Below are positions 17,444-25,973 of a stretch of 64,000 bases of DNA, piece by piece. A model generated the notes under the pieces. The model was not told where the DNA came from, ran no database searches, and saw only the letters and a list, made by a program, of their open reading frames with translations. Source of the DNA: Oscillospiraceae bacterium (GTDB taxonomy: Bacteria; Bacillota; Clostridia; Oscillospirales; Oscillospiraceae); assembly GCA_017516925.1 (NCBI GenBank), contig JAFXAQ010000036.1:1-64000 (forward strand), written 5' to 3'. Each line of letters begins with the position of its first letter. Position 1 is the stretch's first letter. Position numbers and translations under genes: made by a program.

Positions 17444-17472
17444 TTGCGCCCGGGGAAAAAATATGATATTAT
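17444..17472 (+). promoter_or_regulatory. ftsH promoter
   Basis: TTGCGC (17444-17449) and TATTAT (17467-17472) with 17-base spacing, about 30 bases before the start codon. Confidence 0.45.
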
Positions 17473-17504
17473 GGGCAAAATACTTCTTATGGGAGGCGAT
17501 GGTT

Positions 17505-19370
17505 TTGGAACAAAATCGCAACGACAACAAAAAACCCGGTGACGGCAACAAGCCAAGAATTAGCTTTTGGTTTTTGCTGGTAATCACCGTTGCGCTGATT
17601 TTGATTATCAATTCCGTTTTTAACTTTGCAAAAAACAGTCAATTTACGCAGACCACCCTTTCCCAATTTTTGGAGCATCAGGAAAACGGGACCCTTGCCG
17701 AGGTGGAATTCCGATATGACCGGATTGTGTACCTGACCAAGGAGGAGGCTGCCAAGCCTGCATCGCAGCAAAAGGCATTTTACACCGGTCTTCCCTCCGG
17801 GACAGATACCTATGCTCTGGCAGAAACCCTGCGTTCTGCAGGTGTCACCGTCAACAAGCAGATTGTGGAGGATAACTCCACCGTCACCATGATTCTCACC
17901 TACGTGATTATGTTCGGCGTGCTTTTCGGCGGTATGAGTATGCTCACCCGGAAAATGGGTGGCGGCGGCATTATGGGCTCCGTGGGCGCCAGCCGTGCCA
18001 AGATGTATATGGAAAAGCAGACCGGTGTCACCTTCCAGGATGTTGCCGGTCAGGATGAAGCCAAAGAATCCTTGCAGGAGATTATCGATTTTCTCCACAA
18101 TCCCCAAAAATACGCTGCCATCGGCGCAAAGCTGCCCAAGGGCGCTTTGCTGGTAGGCTCTCCCGGTACCGGCAAGACCCTCCTCGCCAAGGCGGTTGCC
18201 GGAGAAGCCAACGTGCCCTTTTTCTCCATTTCCGGTTCGGATTTCGTGGAGATGTTTGTGGGTGTGGGCGCCAGCCGTGTCCGGGATTTGTTCCAGCAGG
18301 CGGCGAAGGTTGCCCCCTGCATCATTTTCATTGACGAGATTGATGCGGTGGGTCGCTCCCGGGATGCCCGCTATGGCGGCAACACGGAGCAGGAGCAGAC
18401 CCTGAACCAGCTGCTGGGGGAAATTGACGGCTTTGACAGCTCCAAGGGCATTGTGTGCCTTGCCGCCACCAACCGTCCGGAAATTCTGGACAAGGCGCTG
18501 CTGCGCCCCGGTCGGTTTGACCGGCAAATTGTGGTGGATAAGCCCAATCTCCAAGGCAGACTGGATACTTTGAAGGTGCACACCCGGAAGATTAAGCTTT
18601 CCGAGGACGTGGATTTGCAGAAGCTCGCCCAGGCAACCGCAGGCGCCGTAGGCGCAGATTTGGCAAATCTTGTGAACGAAGCCGCCCTGCGGGCTGTCCG
18701 GCAGGGCAGACAGGCGGTGAACCAGGAGGATTTGCTGGTTTCCTTTGAAACCGTCATTGCCGGTACCGAAAAGAAAAACACGGTGCTCACCGACACAGAA
18801 AAGCGGATGGTTGCCTATCACGAGGTGGGGCACGCACTGGTTGCGGCGCTGGAAAAGCATTCCCAGCCGGTTACCAAAATCACCATTGTGCCCCACACCT
18901 CCGGGGCTTTGGGCTACACCATGCATATGCCCGAGGAGGAAAAATACCTGCAGACCTCCCAGGAGCTGATCACAGAGCTGAAAACCCTGGTAGGCGGCAG
19001 AGCCGCAGAGGAAATCGTCTTTGGCACCCAAACCACCGGCGCTGCCAACGACATTCAGCGGGCTACCGCTTTGGCACGGAATATGATTACCCAGTACGGT
19101 ATGAGCGAGGCGCTGGGGCTGATGGCACCTGTCTCTGTACAGCATCAGTATCTGGAGGGCAATGCCTATCTGGACTGCTCCCAGGAAACCGCTGCCACCG
19201 TGGACCGGGAGGTACAAAAGCTGCTGGGTAAGTGCTTCTCCGAGGCAAAAACGCTGCTGACGGAAAACCGGGAGCTGCTGGACGAAATTGCCCTGCATCT
19301 TCTGAACAAGGAGACCATCACCGGCGACGAACTGATGGCATTTATCCAAAAACCCGCTGAAGAAGTATAA
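17505..19370 (+). CDS. ftsH: ATP-dependent zinc metalloprotease FtsH
   Basis: A 621-residue membrane AAA+ protease for quality control of membrane and regulatory proteins. Helix 1 is [17 protein letters not shown] and helix 2 [18 protein letters not shown], with a small external domain between. Walker A is GSPGTGKT (~218; Ser replaces the usual second Pro of GPPGTGKT), Walker B IIFIDEID, and HEVGHA (~438) is the zinc site. [20 protein letters not shown] is typical. GGGAGG best fits the TTG at 17505; an ATG at 17499 is too close to it. A structured element begins eight bases after the stop. Confidence 0.96.
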   Translation: MEQNRNDNKKPGDGNKPRISFWFLLVITVALILIINSVFNFAKNSQFTQTTLSQFLEHQENGTLAEVEFRYDRIVYLTKEEAAKPASQQKAFYTGLPSGTDTYALAETLRSAGVTVNKQIVEDNSTVTMILTYVIMFGVLFGGMSMLTRKMGGGGIMGSVGASRAKMYMEKQTGVTFQDVAGQDEAKESLQEIIDFLHNPQKYAAIGAKLPKGALLVGSPGTGKTLLAKAVAGEANVPFFSISGSDFVEMFVGVGASRVRDLFQQAAKVAPCIIFIDEIDAVGRSRDARYGGNTEQEQTLNQLLGEIDGFDSSKGIVCLAATNRPEILDKALLRPGRFDRQIVVDKPNLQGRLDTLKVHTRKIKLSEDVDLQKLAQATAGAVGADLANLVNEAALRAVRQGRQAVNQEDLLVSFETVIAGTEKKNTVLTDTEKRMVAYHEVGHALVAALEKHSQPVTKITIVPHTSGALGYTMHMPEEEKYLQTSQELITELKTLVGGRAAEEIVFGTQTTGAANDIQRATALARNMITQYGMSEALGLMAPVSVQHQYLEGNAYLDCSQETAATVDREVQKLLGKCFSEAKTLLTENRELLDEIALHLLNKETITGDELMAFIQKPAEEV

Positions 19371-19378
19371 TACTGCAA

Positions 19379-19654
19379 GGGCGACGTTCCGTAACGCAGC
19401 ATCGGTTTTGAACGGTCCTTTTTCGCCTAAACTGCACAAAAAATTCCCGAAATGCGTCAGCATTCCGGGAATTTTGTTGTTTGTTTATGCAGAAAATTAC
19501 CACTTCAAAACTGCCTTGCACCTGGAAAGGCAGGGAATTTGTGCCAGACAAGGAAAAAAGCGCAGGAATCCTTGGTGGATTGTGAGCATTTTTGACGCAG
19601 TATGGCGCAAATTTATGCCTTTTCCAGGCGATGTTGCGCTACGGAACGTCGCCC
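19379..19654. repeat. Element with long terminal inverted arms immediately after ftsH (post-stop element B)
   Basis: Terminal arms GGGCGACGTTCCGTA (19379-19393) and its exact complement (19640-19654), extending imperfectly for about 12 more bases. Inside, GTTTTGAA (19405-19412) pairs with TTCAAAAC (19504-19511). This encloses a hairpin of AATTCCCGnAATGC type. No coding potential. It could be a MITE-like element or a structured 3' UTR. Its ACTGCACAA...TTGTTTGTT segment resembles the element A family described elsewhere in the window. Confidence 0.6.
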
Positions 19655-19683
19655 AACCCGGGCTTGTTTTTTGCAAGTCCGGG

Positions 19684-19711
19684 TTGACATTTGTAGAAAC
19701 TGGTGTATAAT
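19684..19711 (+). promoter_or_regulatory. glyA promoter
   Basis: TTGACA (19684-19689), 16-base spacer, TATAAT (19706-19711). Transcription would start near 19718, just before the riboswitch. Confidence 0.75.
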
Positions 19712-19738
19712 AGTCACAAATGGAATAGACCTACGAGG

Positions 19739-19911
19739 TTTCCGGGAGGTTACGACCGGAAAATGAGGACTCTCTGGAGAACACATTAAGTTGTGTGCCG
19801 AAGGTGCAAGGTCAGGTGCTTAGACCAGACCGAATCTCTCAGGCAAACGGACGGAGAAGTGTGGCGGATTTCCGCGCCGGAGCAGTCCTTATGAGGACTG
19901 CTATTTTTATT
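19739..19911 (+). promoter_or_regulatory. Glycine riboswitch (single aptamer) with terminator, controlling glyA
   Basis: The conserved glycine-aptamer cores are visible: TGCCGAAGGTGCAAG (19796-19810) and AATCTCTCAGGCAAACGGAC (19833-19852). An accessory hairpin (TTTCCGG, 19739-19762) precedes. Only one aptamer core is seen, where many glycine switches are tandem. A terminator hairpin AGCAGTCCT-TATG-AGGACTGCT (19881-19902) with a T-rich tail ends just before the glyA ribosome site. AGGACT at 19766-19771 in the aptamer 5' strand is complementary to AGTCCT in the terminator, so aptamer folding and termination could be linked. Confidence 0.88.
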
Positions 19912-19940
19912 TGAAAACCAAAGAAAGAAGGACACATTTT

Positions 19941-21194
19941 ATGCTCACAAAACCCATTGATTCCATTGGCTTCGTTGCCCAGTATGACCCGGAGCTTGCC
20001 GCTATGATGGACCGGGAATTCACCCGGCAGAAGGACGGCTTGGAGCTGATTGCCTCCGAGAACTTTGCCTCCCCGGCAGTTATCGCTGCCATGGGCTCTG
20101 TGCTGACCAACAAGTACGCTGAGGGTCTGCCCGGCAAGCGTTACTACGGCGGCTGTCACTGCGTTGACGAGGTGGAGACCCTTTGCATCGAGCGTGCCAA
20201 GAAGCTGTTCGGCGCAGAGTTTGCCAACGTACAGCCCCACTCCGGCGCCCAGGCAAATATGGCGGTGGAGCTGGCATTTTTGCAGCCCGGCGACACCCTG
20301 ATGGGTATGAGCCTTGCCAACGGCGGTCACCTGACCCACGGCAGCCCTGCCAACCTGTCCGGTAAGTACTACAACGTGGTGTCCTACGATGTCAACCACG
20401 AAACCGGTCTTATCGACTACGACGAAATCCGGGACCTGGCGCTGAAGAACCGCCCCAAGCTGATGATTGCAGGCGCCTCCGCCTACCCCAGAGCCATTGA
20501 CTTCAAGCTGTTTGCCGACATCGCCCACGAAGCAGGCGCCCTGCTGATGGTGGATATGGCCCACATTGCCGGTCTGGTTGCCGGCGGCGCCCATATGAGC
20601 CCGGTTCCCTATGCGGACATCGTGACCACCACCACCCACAAGACCCTCCGGGGTCCCCGTGGCGGTCTGATTTTGGCAAAGGAGGAGTTTGCCAAGAAGC
20701 TGAACTCCGCCGTGTTCCCCGGCACCCAGGGCGGTCCTCTGGAGCACATCATCGCCGCCAAGGCTGTCTGCTTCAAGGAGGCTATGGAGGACAGCTTCAA
20801 GACCTATGCCCAGAACATTGTCAAGAACGCCCAGGCAATGGCTGCGGGTCTTCTGGAGGAAGGCTTTGACCTGGTCACCGGCGGTACCGACAACCACCTG
20901 ATGCTGGCGGACCTGCGTCCTATGAACATCACCGGTATGGAGCTGCAGCTGCGCTGCGACGAAAACCACATCACCCTGAACAAGAATGCCATCCCCGGCG
21001 ACCCCCAGAAGCCCTCTATCACCAGCGGTGTCCGTGTCGGCACTGCCGCTGTGACCACCCGTGGCTTGGGCGAGGCTGAGATGAAGCAGATTGCCCACTG
21101 CATTGCCCTGACCGCCAAGGACTTCGAGGGCACCAAGGCAGAAGTTCAGGCAACCGTTGCCGAGCTTTGCAAGAAGTTCCCCATGTATATGTAA
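19941..21194 (+). CDS. glyA: Serine hydroxymethyltransferase
   Basis: A 417-residue PLP enzyme interconverting serine and glycine with tetrahydrofolate. [16 protein letters not shown] is the N-terminal signature. [13 protein letters not shown] contains the Schiff-base Lys (~residue 230). [14 protein letters not shown] and [12 protein letters not shown] are typical. Start is the ATG at 19941 after AAGAAGGA. Controlled by the upstream glycine riboswitch. Confidence 0.97.
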   Translation: MLTKPIDSIGFVAQYDPELAAMMDREFTRQKDGLELIASENFASPAVIAAMGSVLTNKYAEGLPGKRYYGGCHCVDEVETLCIERAKKLFGAEFANVQPHSGAQANMAVELAFLQPGDTLMGMSLANGGHLTHGSPANLSGKYYNVVSYDVNHETGLIDYDEIRDLALKNRPKLMIAGASAYPRAIDFKLFADIAHEAGALLMVDMAHIAGLVAGGAHMSPVPYADIVTTTTHKTLRGPRGGLILAKEEFAKKLNSAVFPGTQGGPLEHIIAAKAVCFKEAMEDSFKTYAQNIVKNAQAMAAGLLEEGFDLVTGGTDNHLMLADLRPMNITGMELQLRCDENHITLNKNAIPGDPQKPSITSGVRVGTAAVTTRGLGEAEMKQIAHCIALTAKDFEGTKAEVQATVAELCKKFPMYM

Positions 21195-21199
21195 AAAAG

Positions 21200-21304
21200 C
21201 CTCCCTCTGATGAGGGAGGTGTCACAAAGTGACGGAGGGAGAGACCTTTTCTCTCCCCCAGTCAAAAATCAAAGATTTTTGCCAGCCCCCTCGTCAGAGG
21301 GGGC
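21200..21304. repeat. Palindromic intergenic repeat with terminators (CTCCC/GAGGG type)
   Basis: Three hairpins in a row: CCTCCCTC-TGAT-GAGGGAGG (21200-21219), the AAAAATC-AAAG-ATTTTT core at about 21264-21280, and GCCCCCTC-GTCA-GAGGGGGC (21285-21304) followed by CTTTTT. The last is a good forward terminator for glyA; the first can serve MATE transcripts. The same architecture recurs at 33254 and inside the post-stop elements at 51275 and 57780. Confidence 0.75.
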
Positions 21305-21308
21305 CTTT

Positions 21309-22688
21309 TTATGCGTTTAATGGGTTCCATTTGCCTTTTAAGTAGTGGCGCAGGAGCAGGGCAAACAAGACCAGATTATGCCCAATCATACAGCCCCAGG
21401 CGGAAACAAGTCCCAGATGCAAAAACACGGTGCAAATCAGGGTGCCCACAATCCGCACCCCCCACATACTGCAAAGGTCATAGACAAAGGGGGTTCTGGT
21501 GTCGCCCACACCCTGCAAAAGTCCCTGAATGATAATGCCCACGCCGTAAAAGGGCTCCGTCACCGCAACCATCCGCAAAACCGTTGTTCCCAGAGAAATC
21601 ACCGCAGCTTCCCTGGAGAACAGCTCCACCAGCTTTGGCGCAAACATAAATAACATACCGCCGGAGAGAAGCATCAGCCCGATTTCCAGCAGCAAAAGCA
21701 GCTTCGGCAGGTCGGTCATTCGCTTTTTGTCCTTGGCGCCGTAGGCATTTCCGGCAAGGGTGGCAGCAGCCGTCTGCATACCGTAGCCGGGGATGTAAAA
21801 GGCAGATTCCACGGTGTTTGCGATGGTGTGGGCTGCGGTTGCGGTTTCTCCCAGAGCGTTAATCATTGTGGCAAACACCACATAGCCCAGGCTGGTACCG
21901 AACCGCTGGAGCATATTGGGAAACGCAACCTTCAGGCAAGGTCTTAACACCTGCCAGTCAGGGCGGATATATTTTCGCTTTGGCTGCAGCACCGGGTGGC
22001 GCAGGAAGGAAACCGTCATCCAGACACCACCCACCGTAAAGGCTATGGCGCTGGCAATGGCTGCGCCCTCCACACCCCAGCCTGCGCCGTAGAGAGTCAT
22101 TGTCTGACCGAAAAGGAATACCCTGCGGGTGGGAAATATCAGGAAGAAATTGCACACAACATTTACCGCATTCATTCCCAGGCTGATTGCCATGGGCTTT
22201 CTGGTGTCCCCTGCTGCCCGCAGCGCCGTGCCGAACAGGATACTTGCGGTCCGGGGCAGCATAGGCAGATACAAAATAAAAAAGTACCTCGATGCCAAAG
22301 CCTGAATATCCTTGTCCACCTGCATCCACTTGGGAATCACACCGCTGAGGCTCAGGGTCAGCGCCGTAAAAAACACACCGCACACCAGCACTGCCAGCAC
22401 CGTCTGGGATGCGGCTTTGGAAACGGCTTTGGTGTCTCCTGCGCCGCCTGCCCGGGCAATAAATGCCAGAAAGCCCACACCCAAAGCCGCAACGGTGCCG
22501 TTAATCAGCCAGTTCAAGGTGCCGGTGGCACCCACCGCAGCTGTGGCAGAGGTACCCAAAGCCCCCACCATTGCGGTGTCAATATACTGCACCGAGGTCT
22601 GCAGCAGCTGCTCCAGCATGGTGGGCCAGGCAAGGGACCAAATCACCGGCAGCAGCGCCCAGTTCCATTTTTTATGTTTCAGGGTCAT
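21309..22688 (-). CDS. MATE-family efflux transporter
   Basis: A 459-residue, 12-helix protein. The opening VIWSLAWPTMLEQLLQTSVQYIDTAMVG is the MATE entry helix, and the second half begins LRPCLKVAFPNMLQRFGTSLGYVV, reflecting the internal duplication. MATE proteins exchange Na+ or H+ for cationic drugs or metabolites; the substrate is unknown. It is monocistronic with its own promoter at 22728-22756. Confidence 0.92.
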   Translation of the reverse strand: MTLKHKKWNWALLPVIWSLAWPTMLEQLLQTSVQYIDTAMVGALGTSATAAVGATGTLNWLINGTVAALGVGFLAFIARAGGAGDTKAVSKAASQTVLAVLVCGVFFTALTLSLSGVIPKWMQVDKDIQALASRYFFILYLPMLPRTASILFGTALRAAGDTRKPMAISLGMNAVNVVCNFFLIFPTRRVFLFGQTMTLYGAGWGVEGAAIASAIAFTVGGVWMTVSFLRHPVLQPKRKYIRPDWQVLRPCLKVAFPNMLQRFGTSLGYVVFATMINALGETATAAHTIANTVESAFYIPGYGMQTAAATLAGNAYGAKDKKRMTDLPKLLLLLEIGLMLLSGGMLFMFAPKLVELFSREAAVISLGTTVLRMVAVTEPFYGVGIIIQGLLQGVGDTRTPFVYDLCSMWGVRIVGTLICTVFLHLGLVSAWGCMIGHNLVLFALLLRHYLKGKWNPLNA

Positions 22689-22727
22689 TGGCTCACCACC
22701 CTCCTAACGCACATTGCAATCCACAAC

Positions 22728-22756
22728 ATTATAAAATACCGGGTTCAAAATTGCAA
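22728..22756 (-). promoter_or_regulatory. MATE gene promoter
   Basis: Minus-strand TTGCAA (22756-22751), 17 bases, TATAAT (22733-22728), about 40 bases before the ATG at 22688. Confidence 0.6.
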
Positions 22757-22768
22757 TATCCAAACAGT

Positions 22769-22921
22769 TTATTCCTCTTTGTGACACCTGCGTTTTACCA
22801 GAATATACCGGATATATTCCGCAATTTCCGGCAAAAGCGTGTCCTTCTGTGATAAAATCTCCTCCAGCTTTTCCGTAGGCAACCTTTCCAAATACTCCCA
22901 CACCGAATGCCCCATATCCAT
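22769..22921 (-). CDS. Small protein of 50 residues, unknown
   Basis: An ORF starting MDMGHSVWEYLERLP and ending KRRCHKEE, predicted as an amphipathic helical protein rich in Glu, Leu and Ile. A perfect GAGGAGGA lies immediately upstream of its ATG, and a TATAAT (22938-22933) precedes that. It is divergent from the ribbon-helix-helix gene at 23021 across an operator-rich region. The strong translation signals and the promoter argue it is real. No family recognised. Confidence 0.6.
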   Translation of the reverse strand: MDMGHSVWEYLERLPTEKLEEILSQKDTLLPEIAEYIRYILVKRRCHKEE

Positions 22922-22932
22922 TCCTCCTCAAA

Positions 22933-23006
22933 ATTATAGATATACAGTATATCTATATCTCACATCATAGCACATCATAGCCATAAAATAAACATATAAT
23001 ATGTTT
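22933..23006. promoter_or_regulatory. Divergent control region with two palindromes and a direct repeat
   Basis: AT-rich segment. Palindrome 1, TAGATATA-CAG-TATATCTA (22937-22955), overlaps the -10 of the 50-residue gene. CACATCATAG is repeated in tandem at 22961-22980. Palindrome 2, AAACATA-TAA-TATGTTT (22990-23006), covers the TATAAT (22995-23000) of the RHH gene. Each divergent promoter therefore has its own operator-like dyad. Confidence 0.65.
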
Positions 23007-23020
23007 AACGAGGTGGTTAT

Positions 23021-23224
23021 ATGGCAGTCAAAAGTGTTTCTATTCGCATTGAAGAGGAAATGCTGCAAAAAATCGGCTATGTTGCCGACTTTGAAGGTCG
23101 CAGCATCAATAGCCAGATTTTGGTTTTGATACGGAAAAGCATTGAAGAATTTGAAAAAGCCAACGGCAGGATTGACAGCGTCATTGCGCCGGAGCAAAAC
23201 GTCAAGCCTGCCAAAAAGGGATAA
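23021..23224 (+). CDS. Ribbon-helix-helix (Arc-type) DNA-binding protein
   Basis: A 67-residue protein. SVSIRIEEEMLQKIGYVADFEGRS gives the beta strand and helix A, and INSQILVLIRKSIEEFEKA gives helix B, an MetJ/Arc fold. The C-terminus is a short charged tail. Such proteins bind palindromes as dimers of dimers, and palindrome 2 sits over its own promoter, so autorepression is likely. It could be the antitoxin-like half of a pair with the divergent 50-residue protein, though antitoxin-toxin pairs are normally co-transcribed. ACGAGGTGG precedes the ATG. Confidence 0.8.
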   Translation: MAVKSVSIRIEEEMLQKIGYVADFEGRSINSQILVLIRKSIEEFEKANGRIDSVIAPEQNVKPAKKG

Positions 23225-23278
23225 CACCTGCGTCAGGGTCTGAGATAGCCACGTCAAGTGTATTTAAACATAAGGTTT

Positions 23279-23350
23279 CGGCGGGAGTAACCCCCCGCCC
23301 TACGATACCGATTATGGTAGCTTTTGTAGGGCGGGGGCTTGCTCCCGCCG
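23279..23350. repeat. GC-rich nested palindrome (REP-like)
   Basis: Outer CGGCGGGAG / CTCCCGCCG arms and an inner CCCGCCCTAC / GTAGGGCGGG pair form a long hairpin between the RHH gene and the convergent dehydrogenase gene. No coding potential. It probably also stops transcription. Confidence 0.65.
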
Positions 23351-23385
23351 GTTGTTTCGAATATTAATTCTTGTTTTTTACAATA

Positions 23386-24519
23386 TTATTTGAAGGTTTC
23401 GGGGGATTGGAAACCGGCGGAGCGCTGGGGGATATAGTCCCCAAAGTACTTGGAAAAGTCCATATTCAGGTACTGGCACATCTCGTAGACCTCCACCATA
23501 GTGTTGTCGTTGACGGGAATGCCGTTTTCCAGCAGGCGCTTTTCTGCCTCTATTTCCTTTTCGCCGTGGGTGTAAATCCGGGTCTGTCCGTCTGCCTTGG
23601 GAGCATTCCGCAAATCCTGCAGGTAGGAGGACAGGTGCGCCTTAATGCCCTCGGCATCTCCAAAAATCTTGGGGTCAATGACCAAGAAGCCGTGGCAAAT
23701 GCCACCCTTGCCGCCGTTACCGGTTTTGTCAGAGGTGGTACCCATAGAGATAATGGAGGAGAAAATCTCGCACATCATGGCATAGCCGTAGCCCTTGTGG
23801 CTGCCGGTATCCTCTGCGCTGCCGCCCAGAGGCATAATGCCGCCGCCGTTCTTGGCTGCTATGTTATCCAGTACGTCTGCGGCATCGTTGGAGGGGTGAC
23901 CGTTTTTGTCCAGCGCCCAGCCATCGTGCAGCGGCTCGCCCTTCTTGTTATAGACCTCCAGCTTGCCCCGGGTCACCACGGTGGTGGAAGCGTCAAAGAA
24001 GAAATCGTAGGGCTCAGCCGGCACTGCCAGGGCAATGGGGTTAGTGCCCAGCATAGCGGTGCGTCCGTAGGTGGGCACCATAATGGAGTTGGTATTGGTA
24101 AAGGACATGCCAATCAGCCCCTCGTTACAGGCCATCTTTGCATAGTAGCCGGCAATGCCGTAGTGATTGGAATTGCGGACAGTGACCATTGCCATACCCA
24201 CTTTTTTTGCCTTGTCGATTGCCATGGACATTGCCTTATGGCTCACAACCTGACCCATACCGTCCTTGGCATCAATCACCGCAGACACAGGGGTTTCAAA
24301 CACCACATCACCCTTGGATTCGATTTTAATCATACCCGATTGGATGCTCTTGTAGTAGCGGTACATTCTCTGCATACCGTGGCTTTCAATACCATACCGG
24401 TCGGACATCAACAGAACGTCCGAAATAATCTTAGCCTCCTCAGGGTTAAAGCCAAACTTCTGGAAGGCATCGTTGCAAAGCGCATTCAGTGTGTCATACT
24501 TCCAATACTGATATCCCAT
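23386..24519 (-). CDS. Ldh-family NAD(P)-dependent malate/L-lactate-type dehydrogenase
   Basis: A 377-residue member of the type-2 malate/L-lactate dehydrogenase (Ldh_2, YlbC/AllD) family. DRYGIESHGMQRMYRYY carries the family's catalytic His. VRNSNHYGIAGYYAKMA and TNPIALAVPA are NAD(P)-site signatures. Substrates of this family include malate, ureidoglycolate, 2,3-diketo-gulonate and sulfolactate; this one cannot be assigned. The upstream sanA-like gene ends 15 bases before its start, so the two are likely co-transcribed. Confidence 0.88.
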   Translation of the reverse strand: MGYQYWKYDTLNALCNDAFQKFGFNPEEAKIISDVLLMSDRYGIESHGMQRMYRYYKSIQSGMIKIESKGDVVFETPVSAVIDAKDGMGQVVSHKAMSMAIDKAKKVGMAMVTVRNSNHYGIAGYYAKMACNEGLIGMSFTNTNSIMVPTYGRTAMLGTNPIALAVPAEPYDFFFDASTTVVTRGKLEVYNKKGEPLHDGWALDKNGHPSNDAADVLDNIAAKNGGGIMPLGGSAEDTGSHKGYGYAMMCEIFSSIISMGTTSDKTGNGGKGGICHGFLVIDPKIFGDAEGIKAHLSSYLQDLRNAPKADGQTRIYTHGEKEIEAEKRLLENGIPVNDNTMVEVYEMCQYLNMDFSKYFGDYIPQRSAGFQSPETFK

Positions 24520-24534
24520 AATTTCTCCTGCTTT

Positions 24535-25209
24535 CTATTTGTCGTTTGTAATATCTCCGTTACCCCACACCGGCACCGCCGCCCCTGTATAGGTGGGCTT
24601 TGGCTGGAAAATCGAGGTAAAAAAGTCCTTATTCCGGGCGAGCACCTCCCGGATATCCCGGAAAAGCTGACCGCCGTAAGCATCCCCGGCTGCCGCCACG
24701 CCGTAAGCCTCCAGCCCCAGCGCCCGGGCGACGTAAATTGCCCGGTAGAGATGATATTTTTGGGTCACGATTACCACCTTTTTTGCGCAGAACACGTCCC
24801 TCGCCCGAAACATACTCTCGTAGGTAGAAAAGCCTGCGTGGTCCATAAATACGTCACCGGAGGGCACCCCCTGCTCGGTGGCGAAATTTTTCATTGTGTT
24901 CACTTCGTCGTAATAGGCAGCTCCGTGGTCGCCACTCATCAACAGCTTCCCGGACACACCGGCGTCATACAGCTCCACGCTCCGCTGCAGCCTGTCCCGC
25001 AGCATAGCGCTGGGTCTGCCGTCGGGCAGCACACCGCAGCCCAGAACCAGAATGCAATCCACATCCTCCAGCGCCTGCGCCTGCTCCGGGGTGCAAATGT
25101 ATTTGCCGCCGGAATACAGCACAATGCCGTTTATGCTCAACACCGCCAGCAAGCCGAATATCAGCACGCAGCTTGCTGCAAAAGCGGTTATTTTCAAAAT
25201 CTTCTTCAT
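24535..25209 (-). CDS. SanA/YdcF-family (DUF218) membrane-anchored protein
   Basis: A 224-residue protein with an N-terminal signal anchor (ITAFAASCVLIFGLLAVLSI) and a DUF218 domain. ILVLGCGVLPDGRPSAMLRDRL, LMSGDHG, EVNTMKNFA and VTQKYHLYRAIYVARALG form the usual SanA/ElyC/YdcF pattern. Related proteins affect envelope integrity and vancomycin exclusion at the cell surface. The mechanism is unproven. Confidence 0.85.
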   Translation of the reverse strand: MKKILKITAFAASCVLIFGLLAVLSINGIVLYSGGKYICTPEQAQALEDVDCILVLGCGVLPDGRPSAMLRDRLQRSVELYDAGVSGKLLMSGDHGAAYYDEVNTMKNFATEQGVPSGDVFMDHAGFSTYESMFRARDVFCAKKVVIVTQKYHLYRAIYVARALGLEAYGVAAAGDAYGGQLFRDIREVLARNKDFFTSIFQPKPTYTGAAVPVWGNGDITNDK

Positions 25210-25274
25210 TGCGGTTCCTCCGTCTTGGATATTATAAAATATAACGAAAGAAAATGCAACGAAAAAAGCAGGGA

Positions 25275-25505
25275 TTAACCCTGCTTTTTATAGATTTGGT
25301 TCAGGCCGTACTGCAAGTTTTCGGCAGTGAGCATCCCCGCGCCCCAGCGTGCCACATTGCCGTCAGCATCTATAAAAAATGTGGTAGGCAGGCTGGTAAT
25401 GCCGTAAAGATTGGACGCTTCCATTTGGGTGTCGTAAAACACCGGGAACCGGTACCCCTTCTCCGCTATCAGTCCGGAGGCGCTTTCCAAAGCTAAGCAT
25501 AACAC
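25275..25505 (-). pseudogene. Remnant of a TlpA/ResA-like thiol-disulfide oxidoreductase
   Basis: A 76-residue frame with the C-terminal half of the TlpA-like fold: YRFPVFYDTQMEASNLYGI, TSLPTTFFIDADGNV (cis-Pro loop) and the terminal helix. The N-terminal half with the redox-active CxxC is absent, and upstream sequence runs into the trxA promoter region. It is therefore most likely a 5'-truncated pseudogene. Its position 120 bases from trxA suggests a once larger redox cluster. Confidence 0.7.
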
Positions 25506-25553
25506 AAAACTGCCGTTTTGTCATTATTATTTTTCTCTCTGATGTGCTCGTTT

Positions 25554-25595
25554 TGTGACATTGTCACGGAAAAGAAACCTTTTCCCGGTTATCAT
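25554..25595 (+). promoter_or_regulatory. trxA promoter with Crp/Fnr-type operator
   Basis: TGTGACATTGTCACGGA (25554-25570) contains the perfect dyad GTGAC-ATT-GTCAC. A -10 TATCAT lies at 25590-25595 and there is no good -35. The dyad centre falls about 41 bases before the predicted start, the class II activator position. The same 36-base spacing from the operator start to the -10 recurs at trxB. Confidence 0.7.
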
Positions 25596-25628
25596 AAAGT
25601 CAGAAAAGAAAACAAGGAGGAAAACAAT

Positions 25629-25940
25629 ATGGCTTATATCAATGTGAATAAACATAATTTTCAAGAAGAGGTCTTACAGTCTGACAGACCCGTTCTGGTT
25701 GACTTTTGGGCTTCCTGGTGCGGTCCCTGCCGGATGGTCATTCCGCTGATTGAGGAGATTGCCGAAGAGCGCGAGGACATCAAGGTGGTCAAAATCAATG
25801 TAGACGAGGAACAGGAACTGGCAATGCAGTACCAGATTATGAGCATCCCCACCCTGATGGTATTCAAAAACGGTGAAATCACCGCTCAGGCGCTGGGCGC
25901 ACTTCCCAAAAATCAGATTTTAGACCTGCTGGAGGGCTAA
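25629..25940 (+). CDS. trxA: Thioredoxin
   Basis: A 103-residue thioredoxin. FWASWCGPCRMV (~24-35) is the active site, with KINVDEEQELAMQYQIMSIPTLMVF giving the cis-Pro loop and FKNGE following. It reduces protein disulfides using electrons from thioredoxin reductase, encoded 0.8 kb downstream. The start is set by AAGGAGG just upstream. Confidence 0.97.
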   Translation: MAYINVNKHNFQEEVLQSDRPVLVDFWASWCGPCRMVIPLIEEIAEEREDIKVVKINVDEEQELAMQYQIMSIPTLMVFKNGEITAQALGALPKNQILDLLEG

Positions 25941-25941
25941 C

Positions 25942-25973
25942 AAAAACCGGGCACCCTGCGGTGCCCGGTTTTT
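25942..25973. terminator. Bidirectional intrinsic terminator
   Basis: A 14-bp stem AAAAACCGGGCACC with its complement and a CTGC loop. It ends trxA, and read in reverse ends the Crp/Fnr gene, whose stop codon lies in it. Confidence 0.85.

Noticed and set aside
14479..19463. Very long antisense frames opposite the P-type-like gene (744 codons, plus strand) and ftsH (658 codons, minus strand)
   Set aside because: They are shadows created by GC-biased codons of the true genes. Their translations are rich in His, Gln and Arg, lack family motifs, and have no ribosome sites.
19408..19710. 100-codon plus-strand frame after ftsH
   Set aside because: It runs through the terminal inverted repeat and into the glyA promoter, with no ribosome site.
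23371..25278. 635-codon plus-strand frame opposite the Ldh-type and SanA genes
   Set aside because: It covers two genes with clear motifs on the other strand, and its own product is His-rich and matches nothing known to me.
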